Positions 60,279 to 64,000 of a stretch of DNA of 64,000 nucleotides are shown piece by piece. How positions within the stretch are numbered: position 1 is the first letter of the stretch; each line of letters begins with the position of its first letter. The translations under genes were made by a program, and so were the position numbers. A model generated the notes under the pieces. It saw nothing but the letters and a program-made list of their open reading frames with translations, did no database searches and was not told where the DNA came from. The stretch covers positions 15,863,283 to 15,927,282 of the forward strand of contig NC_091943.1 of assembly GCF_041260155.1 (NCBI RefSeq), read 5' to 3'. The stretch comes from Ptychodera flava (lineage: Eukaryota > Hemichordata > Enteropneusta > Ptychoderidae).

Positions 60279-62917
60279 TCAATCAAATACTGGACGCTCA
60301 AGCGTGCTTCATGAAGATGAACTGAAAAAAGGCATCGAAAATGACTGCTTTAACATTGTTCGAGCGTATACGAGGACGAAAATGAAGTCCGAACGTGTGC
60401 CGTCCTAGTAATACCATCTGGATTTTTGGTCAATTTTATGCGTCGTGTGGCTCCTAATTCTACCCGCGAAGATAAACTTATTTATTGCTCTCCCGTGGTA
60501 AGTTTTTTTTACGAGACAACACTGCAACTTGATGTAGAGAAGGATTGATTATGTGAAACCGAAACTGAATGAAAGTAAAGCCGACAAAATAGGGAGGTGA
60601 AATGAGCCGTGATGGAACGATATTTTCTGAAAACCTTCGCTTTTATTGCTGCTCTCCGGTACTTGAACTTGAATTTTTAATGATAAAATGATTGCCTGTT
60701 TTGCATGTTTTCCTGCAAATTCATCGATCGCGTCACTGCGACGTTGCAAGCGAGGGATTCAACCAAAGGTATATTGATACATATTTTGGCCTTCAATACT
60801 CAATTTTTCCAGCGGCAAATAACTAACACAAATGACAGGAAGGGTAAACGAGCAACTGAGCTCGCGCTCATTGTTTGGAGCAAGCGTGATTTGGACAAGA
60901 AGAGTACGGTCAGCCTCAATCCTGGCCAACAGGGCCTTCCATGGATCCAGTCCAACCCGTGTCAGCGTTCAAATTGCCGCTTGTATCTGATTTGACTGAT
61001 ACGATTTTACAAGAAATCGTGAAGCAGACGAGTCCGCACTTTATGCGTCAAACGTGCTCAGCCGCTATTAATTATTTGGCCGTAGTCATGGGGATTATCT
61101 CTTATATGACATCATATTTTTATCATCTTTATCAAGCGTCCGTTCACTCTCATTTCGCGCGTCTCTATACCCAGAGTGTCTAGTACTCGTCAATCGCAGT
61201 CACCAACGCTTTGCTCAGAAACGTTTGACGCGTGATATGTAGCCCACTTAATCTGCGGGGAAAAGGTCAATTTGTCTGGCTACCCAAGGCAACCAGACCC
61301 TCCAGTAATACAGTGTTTTGCCGCACGAGAACCTGTTGAATCCTGGTGGTAAAAGAATCCCCGACAGCCTGGGAAACCTTTGGTCGTAGACGCTGAAGCA
61401 TAAAGACTCCCTATGTTAGACTTGGTAACAAAACATGTATAACGCTCCTCATCGCTGGTTATTACGGAGCACGCGTCAAAAATACATGCTCTGTATTTCA
61501 GATCCTCTGCCGGCTTTGTCTTTAAGTACACCGCGTATGTTGTAGGTACTTGATTCACATACAGAGCATACCGTTGATCCGCTTATTAGAAAAGACATTT
61601 TTTCTCTTACAGGAAGACATAAAATCTTTTTCTAATATTAAAGTTCGTACGAAACACCGTCATGGTTTCATTTTCTCCGACATGAATCGGGTTGGTACAA
61701 TGACAACCGCTTATTAAACATCTCCATTTCATCCTTATGAAAATAGGGGGAAAAATATTGCACTCCGTCTCCATGGAAACGCCATGATGCGGTTTCCCCC
61801 TCTTCAATAATTGCTATATGAGTATTAAAAAAGCTGTAACACGGAAAATCTGCCGATGGAAACCGGCCATTTCCTGTATTTTGTATGAAGCGTCAAGAAA
61901 CCCTGTGGCGGCAAACCCTCCTGTCCGCCTCGTCTTGCTCTGTAATATCAGTGAAAATGTGCCCTTTCTGGTAAACACGTGCTCTATAATGCCCAGTACA
62001 TATCTCTCGGTCGCATCATGTTTTGACCACTTTGTCATTTTGAAGTTTAAAATCGCGTGCGGAAGAGGAGGGGGGGGGGGGACGGTTGGAGGTGGCTGGC
62101 GTGATGTAGCCGCGTTTACACACTTAGTCCAACCCAATAAACACGAGATTATTCCAAAAGCCCGTCAGATTTTGACGAGCAAAATCGATTCGTGAAGCAT
62201 CAATAGTCTGGAGGTCAAAAGCAAAGGTTACGTAAACATCCGCTATCGAGAAATTGAAGAGATGTGAGAGCCAACAACATATGTTAGCAGAACCACTTTT
62301 GATTTTAAACATACGGAAACAACTTGAGTATTAGAAGGAAATGTTCATCTCAGTGCCGTATGAGTGCTGGGAACCCCCCTATTCTTCAGTCTGCAAAGTA
62401 ATAATAAAAGCTTTTAACTTTTTGCATTTTGGAGAATTATTAAAATGACAAATTAGTATTTCTTGCTTCATTTGCCTTCTACACCTCTACGATCCAGCGA
62501 CCAAACTATTGCACTTCCGACCGTCAGTGTTTGACGCATTGCCTGCCTGTTTGAACTGACTGCGTGTTCCGTGTGCAAATGTAATGTATGTCAACAGGTT
62601 GTCAAGATTAATTTAGGCGCGGAGTTCAGTTTGTTTCGACGGCGACGAAACGTCACGTGATTTGTAGGATAAAATGCCGTGTTGACAGAGCGTGTGTACG
62701 GTTCCTTTCGACATTATAGGAAGCTACAAGTGTGCAAAAAGTACTTTAATCCACAGGGCAAAATTACAAGGACACAAACATTTCAAAGGAACACAGCTAC
62801 CGTCCACGATATCTGTTAGGGCCGTGGACATTAAAAACGTTTGACAAGGAACCTCATTGCATTCAATAATGCGGGAGTGAGTTTAGCTTTATTTTAATTA
62901 TTATGCATAAATTAGAG
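60279..62917. other. Intergenic, no gene seen
   Basis: Frames of 80-125 codons occur (for example 60941-61183 and 61280-61558 reverse) but have no recognisable domain, start context or splice sites. A short poly-G run lies near 62.07 kb. Confidence 0.4.
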
Positions 62918-63282
62918 TTAAAGGTAGAATGTGCCTAAAAGACAGAAATTCGGACTCTCAATTTTTCCAGTATTTTCCCGGTCTACCGCTTGTGGGGGCT
63001 CATTTAAAAGCTATTGGAGTAAGAAAAGATGTCACCGTCTTACTTTTTGAAAAGCGAAAATTGTATTCCCCCCCCCCCATAGAAATAACGCAGGGATGGC
63101 GGCCATTTTGAATCTCAAATATCGTTAAATAAATGTCAAGAAATTTGTTTCTCTAGTACCAAACTTTGCACAGTGACCCCTAATTTTATTCTTGATTTGG
63201 TAAAAGAATGGTTTACAGTTTCATTGAGAAAAGTTTGTGCAAAAGCTGAGGTTTTTCACTTTCAAGGCGCGTACTTCCTTAA
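62918..63282 (+). mobile_element. TTAA MITE family, copy 10, with both TTAA sites
   Basis: TTAA occurs at 62918-62921 and 63279-63282. The ends AGGTAGAATGTGCC and GGCGCGTACTTCC are family ends. A poly-C run interrupts before the GGGATGGCGGCCATTTTGAA core. Confidence 0.85.
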
Positions 63283-64000
63283 CTATGTTTGTCAGTCTCG
63301 AAACTGAAACCGTGCACGTGCGCGCTTTCGGTCACTGTAGAGATCTTGTTTGAACTGTTTGTTTTTTTAATCAAAAATACATAGAACGTATGACTTCTAA
63401 CAACCTATCTTAGTAAGCTATCGTGTTTTTGCAATTCCAAACCTCTATTGGAGGTCAAAGTAAATACGTTTCGTTGCCATGCGCGTTTTTAATATTTAGT
63501 CGCGGTCCCAGTATATTCTAAGACAAAATACAAATCGCCAATTTTACGGAAAGGGTATCAGCAGGTAGAAGAAACAACAACTGCAAACCGCGTAAATCAG
63601 AACTGTTCACACGAAAGCCTCCTTTAAATACCGAGTAAGCCAGGGACAATCGACACTCCGCAACTCACTCTATCATTTGACACTAAACTGTCCCGGCCAT
63701 ACGCCGCGCTTTTAAACGAAGAGGAATTCAGCCGCTATTAGGGGGGATTCGGTTACTAAGTAACGGGTGGTTAGCTCTAATTCGCTGAATCCTCGGATTA
63801 AAACTACAGCAGTAAATGTCATCAGAAACGATGGTGCTTGAATTGTGACCACATGAGTGGCATAACCACCGTAGCAACGTTGCTACTTATGAAATTTTTT
63901 TTTTCTTTCAAAAAAACATTAATGGATCAAGTATAGGACTTAAGACTATTTTTAATAGCCAGCATATCACGTTCCTCTAAATGATAGTGGACGTGCGCCG
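63283..64000. other. Intergenic, no gene seen
   Basis: No gene or repeat recognised. Confidence 0.45.

Noticed and set aside
61280-61558. 93-residue minus-strand frame that looks mildly protein-like
   Set aside because: No domain, start context, splice sites or neighbouring exons found.

Overview
The window looks like a piece of an invertebrate animal genome. Support comes from spliced genes with GT-AG introns, intron-bearing tRNA genes, a BEL/Pao LTR element, LINE fragments, many MITE-sized inverted repeats and long microsatellites. A marine deuterostome (hemichordate or cephalochordate grade) is my best guess, but that is an impression from repeat style and gene family, not shown by the sequence.

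Host genes are sparse. (1) At 11.8-15.3 kb on the + strand I can assemble a tiny multi-exon gene: TATA-like promoter, non-coding first exon, signal-peptide exon, two symmetric phase-1 microexons of 36 and 48 nt coding Ala/Thr repeats, and a last coding exon with a hydrophobic tail. It gives a 72-residue, probably GPI-anchored mini-mucin. (2) At 32.3-35.3 kb on the - strand, three exons splice exactly in frame into a 537-residue, 12-TM transporter of the MFSD4/NaGLT1 family. (3) Three tRNA-Arg(TCT) genes, each with a different intron, lie at 28.6, 30.3 and 40.6 kb.

The rest is mostly mobile-element sediment. A young but broken BEL/Pao copy fills 17.8-24.1 kb (about 99% identical LTRs, 5-bp target duplication). 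A TA-flanked IS630/Tc1-mariner-like element with a DD37E catalytic domain fills 26.6-28.35 kb. LINE fragments lie near 30.6-31.9, 42.9-43.5 and 44.5-45.5 kb. A TTAA-flanked MITE family of about 350 bp has ten copies, and a second TTAA MITE begins the window.

The most unusual layer is a set of palindromic insertions flanked by 8-10 bp direct repeats. It ranges from ultrashort 16-30 bp ATGGAGGTAG...CTACCTCCAT hairpins (four copies with 8-bp duplications), through near-perfect 97-112 bp palindromes, to an 808-bp fold-back element with 64-bp perfect terminal repeats and a 9-bp duplication. The last carries fragments of what looks like a cysteine-rich coding region. I regard the ultrashort family and the fold-back carrier as the best candidates for something not previously described.

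Large stretches (50-53.9, 54.2-59.4, 60.3-62.9 kb and others) show no gene I can support; they could hold distant regulatory DNA of a neighbouring gene.
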